A stretch of 6,468 nucleotides of DNA from Bacillota bacterium. GTDB taxonomy: Bacteria; Bacillota; Bacilli; Tumebacillales; Effusibacillaceae. The DNA lies in contig JAGVBM010000045.1 of the NCBI GenBank assembly GCA_020059765.1, positions 1-6,468 of the forward strand, given 5' to 3'. Within the stretch, counting starts at the first letter, position 1, and each line of letters starts with the position of its first letter. Positions 1 to 5,312 of this stretch are shown here, piece after piece. The notes beneath the pieces were generated by a model, which saw only the letters and a program-made list of their open reading frames with translations, made no database searches and was not told the DNA's origin. The position numbers and the translations under genes were made by a program.

Positions 1-567
1 AGGAGCGTAGCTGTCGTCGAAGAAAATTTCATCGTCCTTGACCAGATCCACCCCGCCTGCCGCCTGCCGGTAAAACAGTTCGGCAAACGTATCCGTGTCG
101 TATCCAATGCACGATTTGAAGATTGACATCAAAAGCGGCCGGTCGTGCACCCCCAACAAATGACGCACGCCGTCGATTCCGAATTTCGGTCCCGGAAACT
201 GCCGGCTGAAAGAATCGGGCAGTTCCAGATCAAGCAGGCGAATCGTGCCGTCCATCGATAATTTGCCAAACACGGTCGTCAACAAGGCCGGTATAGCCGA
301 GGTAAAATTGCGGATCGGATAGGCAATTCGCAGCAGTGCCTGTTGGTTCCCCCGCTCATCGGCACCCCATTCTTCCACATCCACAACCTGCCCCAAATGG
401 GGCTTCATTTGCTCCTGCCGCCCGGCAGGCAGATCGGTCCACGAACCTACGGTCAGTCCCACCGCAATCGCTTCGGCTTTTTTATAAAAATCGATCTCTC
501 GTCCCTGCACCAAATAGACTGCAATTACGTAGTCCCGGTATTCGCTTGTTTGCTCCGCCTGTTCCAT
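1..567 (-). CDS. mtnW: 2,3-diketo-5-methylthiopentyl-1-phosphate enolase (RuBisCO-like protein), 3' end cut off by window
   Basis: This is the N-terminal 189 residues of MtnW, a form IV RuBisCO-like protein. The enzyme enolises 2,3-diketo-5-methylthiopentyl-1-phosphate in cytosolic methionine salvage and does not fix CO2. Seen: the N-terminal GLTVGSWTDLP (37-47), IPALLTTVFGKLSMDG (92-107), PGPKFGIDGVR (125-135), RPLLMSIFK (143-151) and GGVDLVKDDEIFF (171-183). By family alignment from memory, K102 matches the general-base lysine (K98 in the Geobacillus enzyme). K177, D179 and E180 match the carbamylated lysine and Mg2+ ligands. The family is about 400 residues long, so roughly half lies outside the window. 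The ATG at 567 is chosen because AAGGAGG (576-582) sits 8 nt upstream. A SAM-I riboswitch and terminator precede the gene. Identity is near certain; enzymatic activity is inferred. Confidence 0.95.
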   Translation of the reverse strand, partial: MEQAEQTSEYRDYVIAVYLVQGREIDFYKKAEAIAVGLTVGSWTDLPAGRQEQMKPHLGQVVDVEEWGADERGNQQALLRIAYPIRNFTSAIPALLTTVFGKLSMDGTIRLLDLELPDSFSRQFPGPKFGIDGVRHLLGVHDRPLLMSIFKSCIGYDTDTFAELFYRQAAGGVDLVKDDEIFFDDSYAP

Positions 568-575
568 TCCCGCCG

Positions 576-582
576 CCTCCTT
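576..582 (-). promoter_or_regulatory. mtnW ribosome binding site
   Basis: AAGGAGG on the minus strand lies 8 nt before the ATG at 567 and fixes the mtnW start. It lies immediately downstream of the riboswitch terminator's T-run, so it is transcribed only when the terminator fails to form. Confidence 0.85.
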
Positions 583-586
583 CATC

Positions 587-618
587 AAAAAACGCCCCTT
601 TTCCGAAGAAAAGAGGCG
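587..618 (-). terminator. SAM-riboswitch intrinsic terminator of mtnW
   Basis: On the minus strand an 11-bp stem pairs 618-608 with 603-593, with one G-U wobble. It closes a UUCG tetraloop within C(UUCG)G and is followed by TTTTTT (592-587), the classic rho-independent form. The 5' arm (618-608, CGCCTCTTTTC) can instead pair with 646-636 (GATAAGAGGCG), 10 of 11 matches. That segment contains the 3' strand of aptamer helix P1. The terminator and this antiterminator are therefore mutually exclusive, as in SAM-I riboswitches where bound SAM stabilises P1 and switches transcription off. Confidence 0.92.
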
Positions 619-640
619 TACCCTAGTCGGTCCGTCGCCT

Positions 641-767
641 CTTATCTCTCAGAATCCATGATTCTGCAGGAGTTAGCACCATTGATGAAACAAAAACGAC
701 ATTGTCGTTCGGATTCATCCGGTTGCCGGGCGTCATCGGGCCAGTCCCTCAGCCTGCTCTTGATAAG
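641..767 (-). ncRNA. SAM-I (S-box) riboswitch aptamer controlling mtnW
   Basis: The minus strand carries the S-box signature in order. P1 is formed by CTTATC (767-762) and GATAAG (646-641). The core includes AGGGACTGGCCCGATGA and CCCGGCAACC. A P3 arm pairs GATGAA with TTCATC and has an inner AACGA/TCGTT helix. The 3' core is GGTGCTAACTCCTGC, P4 is CAGAAT/ATTCTG, and the element ends CTGAGAGATAAG. The aptamer binds S-adenosylmethionine in the nascent mRNA and favours the terminator at 587-618. It lies between the promoter at 812-841 and mtnW, which fits methionine-salvage control. The family is recognised from its conserved core; covariance scoring was not possible. Confidence 0.95.
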
Positions 768-811
768 AAGAAAATATTAATTTTCAGTTATTCCATGTTT
801 AAACTAAGAGA

Positions 812-841
812 AATATACGACAGGGCGGCAGGAAGTGTCAA
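812..841 (-). promoter_or_regulatory. Sigma-A-type promoter of the mtnW leader
   Basis: On the minus strand a perfect -35 TTGACA (841-836) and a -10 TATATT (817-812, 5 of 6 to consensus) are separated by 18 bp. Transcription would start near 805, about 40 nt before aptamer P1, giving a leader of about 240 nt before mtnW. Hence mtnW need not depend on read-through from the upstream regulator gene. Confidence 0.8.
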
Positions 842-871
842 CAACATTTTTTACAACAATTTTGCGCTCTC

Positions 872-901
872 TCACGTTGCGTTCTTTCACGTTGCACTCT
901 G
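872..901 (-). repeat. 15-bp imperfect tandem repeat spanning the stop codon of the CGNR gene
   Basis: Minus-strand units 901-887 (CAGAGTGCAACGTGA) and 886-872 (AAGAACGCAACGTGA) agree at 12 of 15 positions, and both end in GCAACGTGA. The unit is five codons long and includes the TGA stop, so the second copy gives a second in-frame stop just downstream. It looks like a small slippage duplication. No function is evident. Confidence 0.6.
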
Positions 902-1492
902 TCCCTCCGCCGCTTTTTTCCGGTAATGGCGTCTTGCTTTCTCGCGGTTCCCGCACACTTCCATACGGCACCAGCGCCGCGTGTTGTTTTTGGATATGTC
1001 GTAGAAATACTGGATGCAGGCGTGGTTCCTGCAAGGCTTCAGACGCTCCCGGTCTTTCTCTGTCAGAAACTCCATTACCGATTGCAAAATCGGCCACTGC
1101 AGCAAATCCGTCAAGTTGGGTTGCGGCCAATACACTGCCCGGTGTCCGTCCTCCGTGCGCATGATCCGCCATGATCCCTCGATTAATGCAAGCAGTTCGT
1201 TCATATCGGCAATGCGTTCCTCGGAAACCGTCTCCGTTGCAGCAACCTCATCCGCCAGGGCCCTGGCTTCTTTTCGCAAACGCCGCAGATCCGCCAGAAG
1301 TTGTTCAGCCTCTGCCGCCGTTGTCCGCTCCAACAGGGATTCGATTTGATCGATCCAAGCCGGTTCACCCGCCTGCCGCAGCCAATCGGCAAAATCGCGA
1401 AGGTGACGAATCTGATCCTGCACATGTCCTTGCTGCAAAAATTCCGTATTGATAAAATCCACCCATAACATTCCGCCGTGATAAGAAAACAT
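887..1492 (-). CDS. CGNR zinc-finger (ABATE-type) putative transcriptional regulator
   Basis: The product is a 201-residue soluble protein of the stress-response CGNR family: a variable N-terminal ABATE-like region followed by a C-terminal zinc finger. The N-terminus has GGMLWVDFINTEF (6-18), the family's usual opening. A charged, probably helical middle runs from about 40 to 105. The finger at about 151-193 holds C154, C159, C175 and C180 as likely zinc ligands, with CGNREKARRHYRKK (180-193) matching the family hallmark. Family members are described as putative stress-induced regulators; the target here is unknown. An ATG at 1540 would add 16 residues but lacks a ribosome binding site. The ATG at 1492 has AAGGAGG 7 nt upstream and restores the family N-terminus. 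That site lies in a strong inverted repeat (1500-1532). No terminator follows, so transcripts could run into the S-box leader of mtnW. Confidence 0.88.
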   Translation of the reverse strand: MFSYHGGMLWVDFINTEFLQQGHVQDQIRHLRDFADWLRQAGEPAWIDQIESLLERTTAAEAEQLLADLRRLRKEARALADEVAATETVSEERIADMNELLALIEGSWRIMRTEDGHRAVYWPQPNLTDLLQWPILQSVMEFLTEKDRERLKPCRNHACIQYFYDISKNNTRRWCRMEVCGNREKARRHYRKKAAEGQSAT

Positions 1493-1499
1493 ATCCGAA

Positions 1500-1532
1500 C
1501 CTCCTTCTGGTAGTATACACCAGGGAAGGAGG
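1500..1532 (-). promoter_or_regulatory. Inverted repeat burying the CGNR gene ribosome binding site
   Basis: On the minus strand CCTCCTT (1532-1526) is the exact complement of AAGGAGG (1506-1500), the ribosome binding site of the 1492 start. Inside it CTGGTG (1523-1518) pairs with TACCAG (1512-1507), using one G-T wobble. The left arm has a 2-nt CC bulge (1525-1524) and the loop is TATAC. In RNA this 13-bp hairpin would hide the whole site. It also contains TATACT (1517-1512), which resembles a -10 box, so it could instead act as a DNA operator. The structure is plainly visible; either function is inference. Confidence 0.6.
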
Positions 1533-1595
1533 CTATACATCCGCTGACGCTTTCAGTCCTTTTCCCCATCCGGCAATTGACTTCGGCTTATGGGG

Positions 1596-2033
1596 TCAAA
1601 TGGAGCCGCACCCCCCGATCACAGGCAGCCCGTTCCCTTCCCCCTCCTGTGCTTCATACGCTATCTCCAGCCGGATCCCGTCCGGATCGTAGAAAAAAAG
1701 TCCGATTAGCCGACCTTCTCTCCCGTGTAGCCCAAGAGCATCAAATTGTATGGGTACTCCTGCATCCCGCAGACGCCGTTCAATATCCTGCATGGAGTTA
1801 AAATCAGGCGCGCGGAAAGCAAGATGATGCAACCCGCACGTTGAAAAGGAGGCTTCTTCCGTTCCTGTTTGCCACAGGGTAATCATAGTCGTTCCGTCCG
1901 ATACAAATGCGAATACGCCCGGATTCTCGCCGATGATTTCGAACCCCAGAATATCCCGGTAAAAACTTTTCGATCTTTCCACATCTGTCACAGAAAGTCC
2001 AACATGGTGTACTCCTAAAGTCAAGTGACTCAT
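1596..2033 (-). CDS. VOC superfamily (glyoxalase/bleomycin-resistance/dioxygenase fold) protein
   Basis: A 145-residue protein with two beta-alpha-beta-beta-beta modules of the vicinal oxygen chelate fold, probably a cytosolic metalloenzyme. Module 1 begins GVHHVGLSVTDVERSKSFYR (7-26), followed by DILGFEIIG (27-35). Module 2 has LHHLAFRAPDF (68-78) and ends FYDPDGIRLEIAY (114-126). H10, H70 and E123 sit where the family has metal ligands. The substrate cannot be told from sequence: glyoxalase-like lyases, ring-cleavage dioxygenases and fosfomycin-type transferases share this pattern. The last 19 residues are a glycine-rich extension beyond the fold. The ATG at 2033 has an AAGGGGG-like ribosome binding site 9 nt upstream. 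The PPOX gene ends 71 nt upstream on the same strand with no terminator between, so the two are probably cotranscribed. Confidence 0.9.
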   Translation of the reverse strand: MSHLTLGVHHVGLSVTDVERSKSFYRDILGFEIIGENPGVFAFVSDGTTMITLWQTGTEEASFSTCGLHHLAFRAPDFNSMQDIERRLRDAGVPIQFDALGLHGREGRLIGLFFYDPDGIRLEIAYEAQEGEGNGLPVIGGCGSI

Positions 2034-2104
2034 TGTTGCCTGCCCCCTTTTCGAAATTTGTCATGAAGATCTGGCGTTACATTAATAAGTCTTTCGACAT
2101 CCTC

Positions 2105-2596
2105 TCAGCTGGACACTCGCACCATCTTTGGAATTCGCCCGGAACAGTTGGTATACACTTCGCAAACGCTCACTTTTACAACCGACAATGCTCCCGGGTA
2201 CATGGCCAAATCGGAGTCGTCCGTCATCAGTTCGGCCGTTCCGTTAACCCGTAAACGCTGCCCTTTTTCAAAATCGATAAACAGCATCCCGATATGCGGA
2301 TTCTCAAGCAGGTTGCCCAAACTCTGAAACAGACCATTTCCGGGATAATCGGGGAACAAAAGAGACTTATGATCAATCACGCGAACTAACCCGCGTTCCC
2401 CGCCTCGAAACGAACAGTCTGCCTCTCCGTTCCGATTGGAAGTGGCAAGAAAGAAAAAATCAGACGATTCAATAAACATCTTGAACAATAAGGTAATTGT
2501 CTCTGAGATACCCCGTTCTTCCAATTTTGCCGCCATGTCGGCAGTGCCGAATTTTTCCCGTAATACCGTTTCGCCGGATTCCATCCCAACATCCAT
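2105..2596 (-). CDS. Pyridoxamine 5'-phosphate oxidase-family (FMN split-barrel) protein
   Basis: A 163-residue protein of the PPOX/flavin split-barrel superfamily, which binds FMN (F420 or heme in some branches), usually as a dimer. Seen: a helical N-terminus, a strand FFFLATSNRNGEADCSFRGG (47-66), GLVRVIDHKSLLFPDYPGN (69-87), SLGNLLENPHIGMLFIDFE (92-110) and RLRVNGTAEL (114-123). The D-x-PGN and NLLENP-x-(I/V)G pattern resembles the PPOX_FMN DR2398-like subgroup rather than true PdxH, so vitamin B6 synthesis is not implied. The substrate is unknown. It is somewhat shorter at the C-terminus than subgroup members I recall. The ATG at 2596 is chosen because GGAGG lies 8 nt upstream; an in-frame extension to 2650 would run through the promoter's -10 box. 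It is first in a probable unit with the VOC gene. Confidence 0.88.
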   Translation of the reverse strand: MDVGMESGETVLREKFGTADMAAKLEERGISETITLLFKMFIESSDFFFLATSNRNGEADCSFRGGERGLVRVIDHKSLLFPDYPGNGLFQSLGNLLENPHIGMLFIDFEKGQRLRVNGTAELMTDDSDLAMYPGALSVVKVSVCEVYTNCSGRIPKMVRVSS

Positions 2597-2624
2597 TGAA
2601 TTAACCTCCAAAAATAATATTTGA

Positions 2625-2660
2625 TGGTTATAACATATCCGATTCACCATAACCAGTCAA
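2625..2660 (-). promoter_or_regulatory. Promoter of the PPOX-VOC unit, with overlapping inverted repeat
   Basis: On the minus strand -35 TTGACT (2660-2655, 5 of 6) and -10 TATGTT (2637-2632, 4 of 6) are 17 bp apart, about 36 nt before the PPOX start. A 7-bp perfect inverted repeat, TGGTTAT (2655-2649) and ATAACCA (2631-2625), brackets the spacer and the -10 box, as an operator might. It may also simply be AT-rich coincidence. Confidence 0.65.
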
Positions 2661-2667
2661 ATAAATT

Positions 2668-2678
2668 TTAACGGTTAA
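2668..2678. repeat. Small palindrome upstream of the PPOX promoter
   Basis: TTAACGGTTAA is a perfect palindrome around one central base. It lies 8 bp upstream of the -35 box and shares GGTTA with the inverted repeat over the promoter. It is a possible second half of an operator pair, or chance in an AT-rich stretch. Confidence 0.4.
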
Positions 2679-2715
2679 TTTTCCGGGATGCACGATTATG
2701 AGTTTCAGCAAGCAC

Positions 2716-2776
2716 TAAAAAAGCACACCTGCGATGAATGCACTCTCCTTCGCAGCGCATTCCCACAGGCATGCTT
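2716..2776 (-). terminator. Rho-independent terminator after mtnE
   Basis: Starting 12 nt past the mtnE stop, the minus strand folds into a long two-part hairpin. The outer 11-bp stem pairs 2776-2766 with 2731-2721, with two G-U wobbles. The inner 9-bp stem pairs 2762-2754 with 2744-2736, with one wobble. A run of TTTTTT (2722-2717) follows. It separates mtnE from the PPOX transcription unit. Confidence 0.85.
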
Positions 2777-2788
2777 GTTTCCGTTCAG

Positions 2789-3955
2789 TTAAAATTTGAT
2801 CCGAGCCAACCGCTCCACCGCTTCCCGCAGTCTCTCCTCCGGCGCCAGGAGGCCGACCCGTACATATCCCTCGCCGCTCTTGCCAAATCCGACGCCCGGC
2901 GCCATCACGACATGCGCCTGATCCAGCACCCGATCGGCAAACTCGACAGAGCCAATTCCTTTCGGGACCGGAATCCAGGCAAAAAACGAGCCTTGCGGAT
3001 TCAGCACATCCCACCCCAATTCCTGCAGCCCTCCGATCAATACGTCCCTCCGCCGTTCATAGATCTTCACCAATTCCCGCACCGCATCCTGGGGAGCGCG
3101 CAGAGCGGCAATCGCAGCCCGCTGGACAGCCGGGAACAGGCTGACATAATAATGATCCTGCAGCATATTGATCAACGAGATCACCTCTTTATTGCCCAAC
3201 GCAAATCCGACCCGCCAACCGGCCATATTATACGTCTTCGACATTGTGTAAAATTCGACCCCTACTTCTTTCGCGCCCGGCGCCTGCAGGAAGGACACCG
3301 GTTTTTGTCCGTCAAATCCGATTGCCCCGTATGCGAAATCATGGGCAACCACAATCTGATGCTTTGCCGCCAGTTCCACCGTCTGCCGGAAAAACTCCAG
3401 GTTGGCCGTGGCGGATGTCGGGTTGTTCGGATAATTCAGGAACATCAGTTTCGCCCGCTCCAACACCTCATTCGGAATCGTTGAATAATCAGGCAGAAAT
3501 CCGTTTTCCCGCAGCAGCGGCATCATGACCATTTCCCCGCCGCTCATCGCCACTCCCGACCAATAGTCCGGATAGCCCGGATCGGGAACCAGGCAAATAT
3601 CCCCTTTGTTTAACAAGCATTGGCTGATTTCAACCAAGCCGACTTTGCCGCCAAACAGAATCGCCACTTCCGTTGCCGGATCGAGATCCACGGCAAATTC
3701 CTCTTTATACCAAGCGGCGATGGCCTCCTTCAGTTCCAACAGTCCGGAAAACGGCGAATACCGATGGGTCGTCGGGTCCAATACCGCCTCACGCAGCGCT
3801 TCCACAATATGCGGCGGTGTGGGCATATCCGGGTTCCCCTGCCCCAGATTGATCACATCGCAGCCTTTTTCCACATAAGAGTTCGCCTTTCGCACCAAAG
3901 CCGAAAAAAATTGCTCCGGCAACCGCCGAAGCCGGTCTGCTGGTTGTACGATCAT
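2789..3955 (-). CDS. mtnE: Methionine-salvage aminotransferase (PLP class I/II), MtnE-like
   Basis: A 388-residue fold-type I aminotransferase. MtnE transfers an amino group to 2-keto-4-methylthiobutyrate, giving methionine at the end of cytosolic MTA salvage. Seen: VINLGQGNPDMPTPPHIVEA (34-53), the FGGK cofactor loop (101-104), DPGYPDYWSG (125-134), NYPNNPTSA (174-182), HDFAYGAIGFDG (205-216), the Schiff-base lysine K240 in TMSKTYNMAGWRVGFA, and carboxylate-binding R366 in GYVRVGLL. These segments closely resemble Bacillus MtnE (YkrV), and mtnW lies nearby. A general aromatic or aspartate-type aminotransferase is the alternative. The ATG at 3955 has AGAAGG 9 nt upstream; a TTG at 3976 would add seven residues with a poorer site. 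It lies 69 nt after rodA, with no S-box leader and no clear promoter, and ends at a strong terminator. Confidence 0.88.
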   Translation of the reverse strand: MIVQPADRLRRLPEQFFSALVRKANSYVEKGCDVINLGQGNPDMPTPPHIVEALREAVLDPTTHRYSPFSGLLELKEAIAAWYKEEFAVDLDPATEVAILFGGKVGLVEISQCLLNKGDICLVPDPGYPDYWSGVAMSGGEMVMMPLLRENGFLPDYSTIPNEVLERAKLMFLNYPNNPTSATANLEFFRQTVELAAKHQIVVAHDFAYGAIGFDGQKPVSFLQAPGAKEVGVEFYTMSKTYNMAGWRVGFALGNKEVISLINMLQDHYYVSLFPAVQRAAIAALRAPQDAVRELVKIYERRRDVLIGGLQELGWDVLNPQGSFFAWIPVPKGIGSVEFADRVLDQAHVVMAPGVGFGKSGEGYVRVGLLAPEERLREAVERLARIKF

Positions 3956-4024
3956 GTTTGCATACCTTCTTTCCAAAACCTAAAAAAGTAACATTTTCAA
4001 AACAGTTTTACGGGCATGGGCTGA

Positions 4025-5185
4025 TCAGAATCGCAGCTTCCGCCGCCTGATCGCAATTGACTGCACGATCCCCATGATAACGAAGTTGGTCAACAGTGAC
4101 GTTCCGCCGTAGGAAAGAAACGGCAGCGTGATTCCGGTTGCCGGCATCAATCCCAGATTCATCCCCAGATTCTCAAAGATCTGGAACCCGAACATGCCGA
4201 TCGCCCCCGCGATAAAAAAAGTTCCGAAGGCGTCATTGCTCGTCAACGCGATCTTTGTCAACCGCTGCAGCAGGACAAAGTACAAGATGATTACGGCGGC
4301 CGAACCGATAAACCCAAACTCTTCCCCAATCACAGTAAATACATAATCGGTTTGCTGCTCAGGAACGAACGCGCCTTGCGTCTGCGACCCCTGCATGTAT
4401 CCCTTGCCGTACAGTTGGCCTGACCCAATGGCAATCATGGCTTGCGTCAACTGAAACCCGTACTTTCCAGCCAGCGATGTGTCGACTACCGCGACGAAGC
4501 GGGCTTTTTGGTAATCGGCCAAAGGGAGCAGATTGACAGCTTTCAAATAAATTTCCGGGTACATGGTCAAACCGATAAAATGCAGGATTATGATGACCCC
4601 CGCAACGCTGCCAAAGATCAACAGCGGTTTGCGGTCGAGAACCACCATCAGCATCGCCACAAACAGTCCGACCATGACCAGTCCCTGACCTAAGTCCGGT
4701 TCCATCATGATCAGGATAAAGGGGCCGGCCCATATTGCCAAAAGCTTGCCGAAATGCCGCAAATTCAGTCCCTCTTCCTGTTCCTGCATCTTCGCCAAAT
4801 AAGAGGCCATTCCCATAATCGCAAACAGTTTGCCCAGTTCGGAGGGCTGCAATTGAAACCCAGGCAGGGGAATCCAACTGCGTGACCCGTTCACCCCTGT
4901 AAAAAACAGCACAATAACCAACAGCAGCATCGTTATGCCATAGCCGGTCCACAACAGGCGGCTGTTAGTAAGAATCCGGTAATCATTCAGGACCAGCAGA
5001 AAAAACACGCTGAATCCGATGATCAGCCAGAGGATTTGCTTTTTGTACCAGCCTTCGTACAAAGGGCGGTTGATGGTTGCCGAATATACGGCAAGAAAAC
5101 TGATGATCGCAAGTCCGATCAAAGCGACCAGCAGTCCGAAATCAAAGTCGCGCGCGTGCCGTTTGAGCCAGTCGAAACTGACCAA
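4025..5185 (-). CDS. rodA: SEDS peptidoglycan glycosyltransferase RodA (rod shape / elongasome)
   Basis: A roughly 386-residue, ten-helix membrane protein of the FtsW/RodA/SpoVE family. It polymerises lipid II into glycan strands with a partner class B PBP during side-wall elongation. Seen (TTG-start numbering): first membrane segment 16-36, GSRSW (100-104), QPSELGK (113-119), MEPDLGQG (161-168), VPEQQTDYVFTVIGEEFG (274-291) with the probable catalytic D280, and MPATGITLPFLSYGG (347-361). D280 fits the position reported as essential in Bacillus RodA. RodA is preferred over FtsW because of the EQQTDYVF motif and the lack of division genes nearby. No ATG exists at the N-terminus. TTG 5185 has AGGTGG 6 nt upstream; GTG 5209 (394 residues) has none and is the alternative. 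Highly basic C-terminus RRRKLRF. Confidence 0.92.
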   Translation of the reverse strand: MVSFDWLKRHARDFDFGLLVALIGLAIISFLAVYSATINRPLYEGWYKKQILWLIIGFSVFFLLVLNDYRILTNSRLLWTGYGITMLLLVIVLFFTGVNGSRSWIPLPGFQLQPSELGKLFAIMGMASYLAKMQEQEEGLNLRHFGKLLAIWAGPFILIMMEPDLGQGLVMVGLFVAMLMVVLDRKPLLIFGSVAGVIIILHFIGLTMYPEIYLKAVNLLPLADYQKARFVAVVDTSLAGKYGFQLTQAMIAIGSGQLYGKGYMQGSQTQGAFVPEQQTDYVFTVIGEEFGFIGSAAVIILYFVLLQRLTKIALTSNDAFGTFFIAGAIGMFGFQIFENLGMNLGLMPATGITLPFLSYGGTSLLTNFVIMGIVQSIAIRRRKLRF

Positions 5186-5191
5186 CAAAAA

Positions 5192-5197
5192 CCACCT
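5192..5197 (-). promoter_or_regulatory. Probable rodA ribosome binding site
   Basis: AGGTGG on the minus strand lies 6 nt before the TTG at 5185. It is the only ribosome-binding-like sequence near the N-terminus and decides for TTG over the GTG at 5209. It differs from AGGAGG by one base, so initiation is probably modest. Confidence 0.5.
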
Positions 5198-5227
5198 GCT
5201 TTCCGTCACAATGGCTGCAATGACATT

Positions 5228-5251
5228 ATTATATACGAAATTATATACGAA
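5228..5251. repeat. 12-bp perfect tandem repeat duplicating a -10 box upstream of rodA
   Basis: The unit ATTATATACGAA occurs twice head to tail (5228-5239 and 5240-5251). On the minus strand each copy holds a consensus TATAAT (5233-5228 and 5245-5240). Either could be the rodA -10 box, with starts about one helical turn apart. No good -35 box is found at the right distance for either copy, so assigning a promoter is tentative. The repeat is directly visible. Confidence 0.8.
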
Positions 5252-5278
5252 TCGACTTTATTTTTGTCGGGCAAATTC

Positions 5279-5287
5279 TGCTAGAAT
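5279..5287 (+). promoter_or_regulatory. Probable extended -10 promoter of the MFS gene
   Basis: TGCTAGAAT matches an extended -10 (TGn followed by a 5-of-6 TATAAT). It would start transcription near 5294, about 20 nt before the ATG. The -35 region (5259-5264) is only T-rich, as is common with extended -10 promoters. It is divergent from the rodA TATAAT boxes some 40 bp away. Confidence 0.5.
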
Positions 5288-5312
5288 AGGAGAGACAGGA
5301 CGGTGACACTTC

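Noticed and set aside
336..780. Plus-strand open frames over the mtnW start and riboswitch
   Set aside because: They overlap a clearly coding minus-strand gene and a structured RNA leader, have low-complexity proline/arginine-rich products and lack ribosome binding sites.
850..870. Repeated TGTTGT motifs near the mtnW -35, considered as an operator
   Set aside because: They are short direct T/G-rich repeats without symmetry, and are best explained by AT-rich composition.
804..1172. Minus-strand frame overlapping the C-terminal half of the CGNR gene
   Set aside because: It is a shadow in another frame of a gene with an intact zinc-finger motif, and it runs into the mtnW promoter.
1512..1517. 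TATACT as the -10 box of a CGNR promoter
   Set aside because: No -35 match lies 16-18 bp upstream, and the implied start would fall on the ribosome binding site itself. It is kept only as an alternative reading of the inverted repeat.
1564..1595. Hairpin CCCCAT...ATGGGG just after the VOC gene stop, considered as a terminator
   Set aside because: The stem is only 6 bp around a 20-nt loop, and a purine stretch rather than a T-run follows, so it does not fit an intrinsic terminator.
3964..4010. Possible terminator or promoter between rodA and mtnE (T-run near 3983-3988)
   Set aside because: The only pairing before the T-run is four base pairs with mismatches, and no -35/-10 pair has acceptable spacing.
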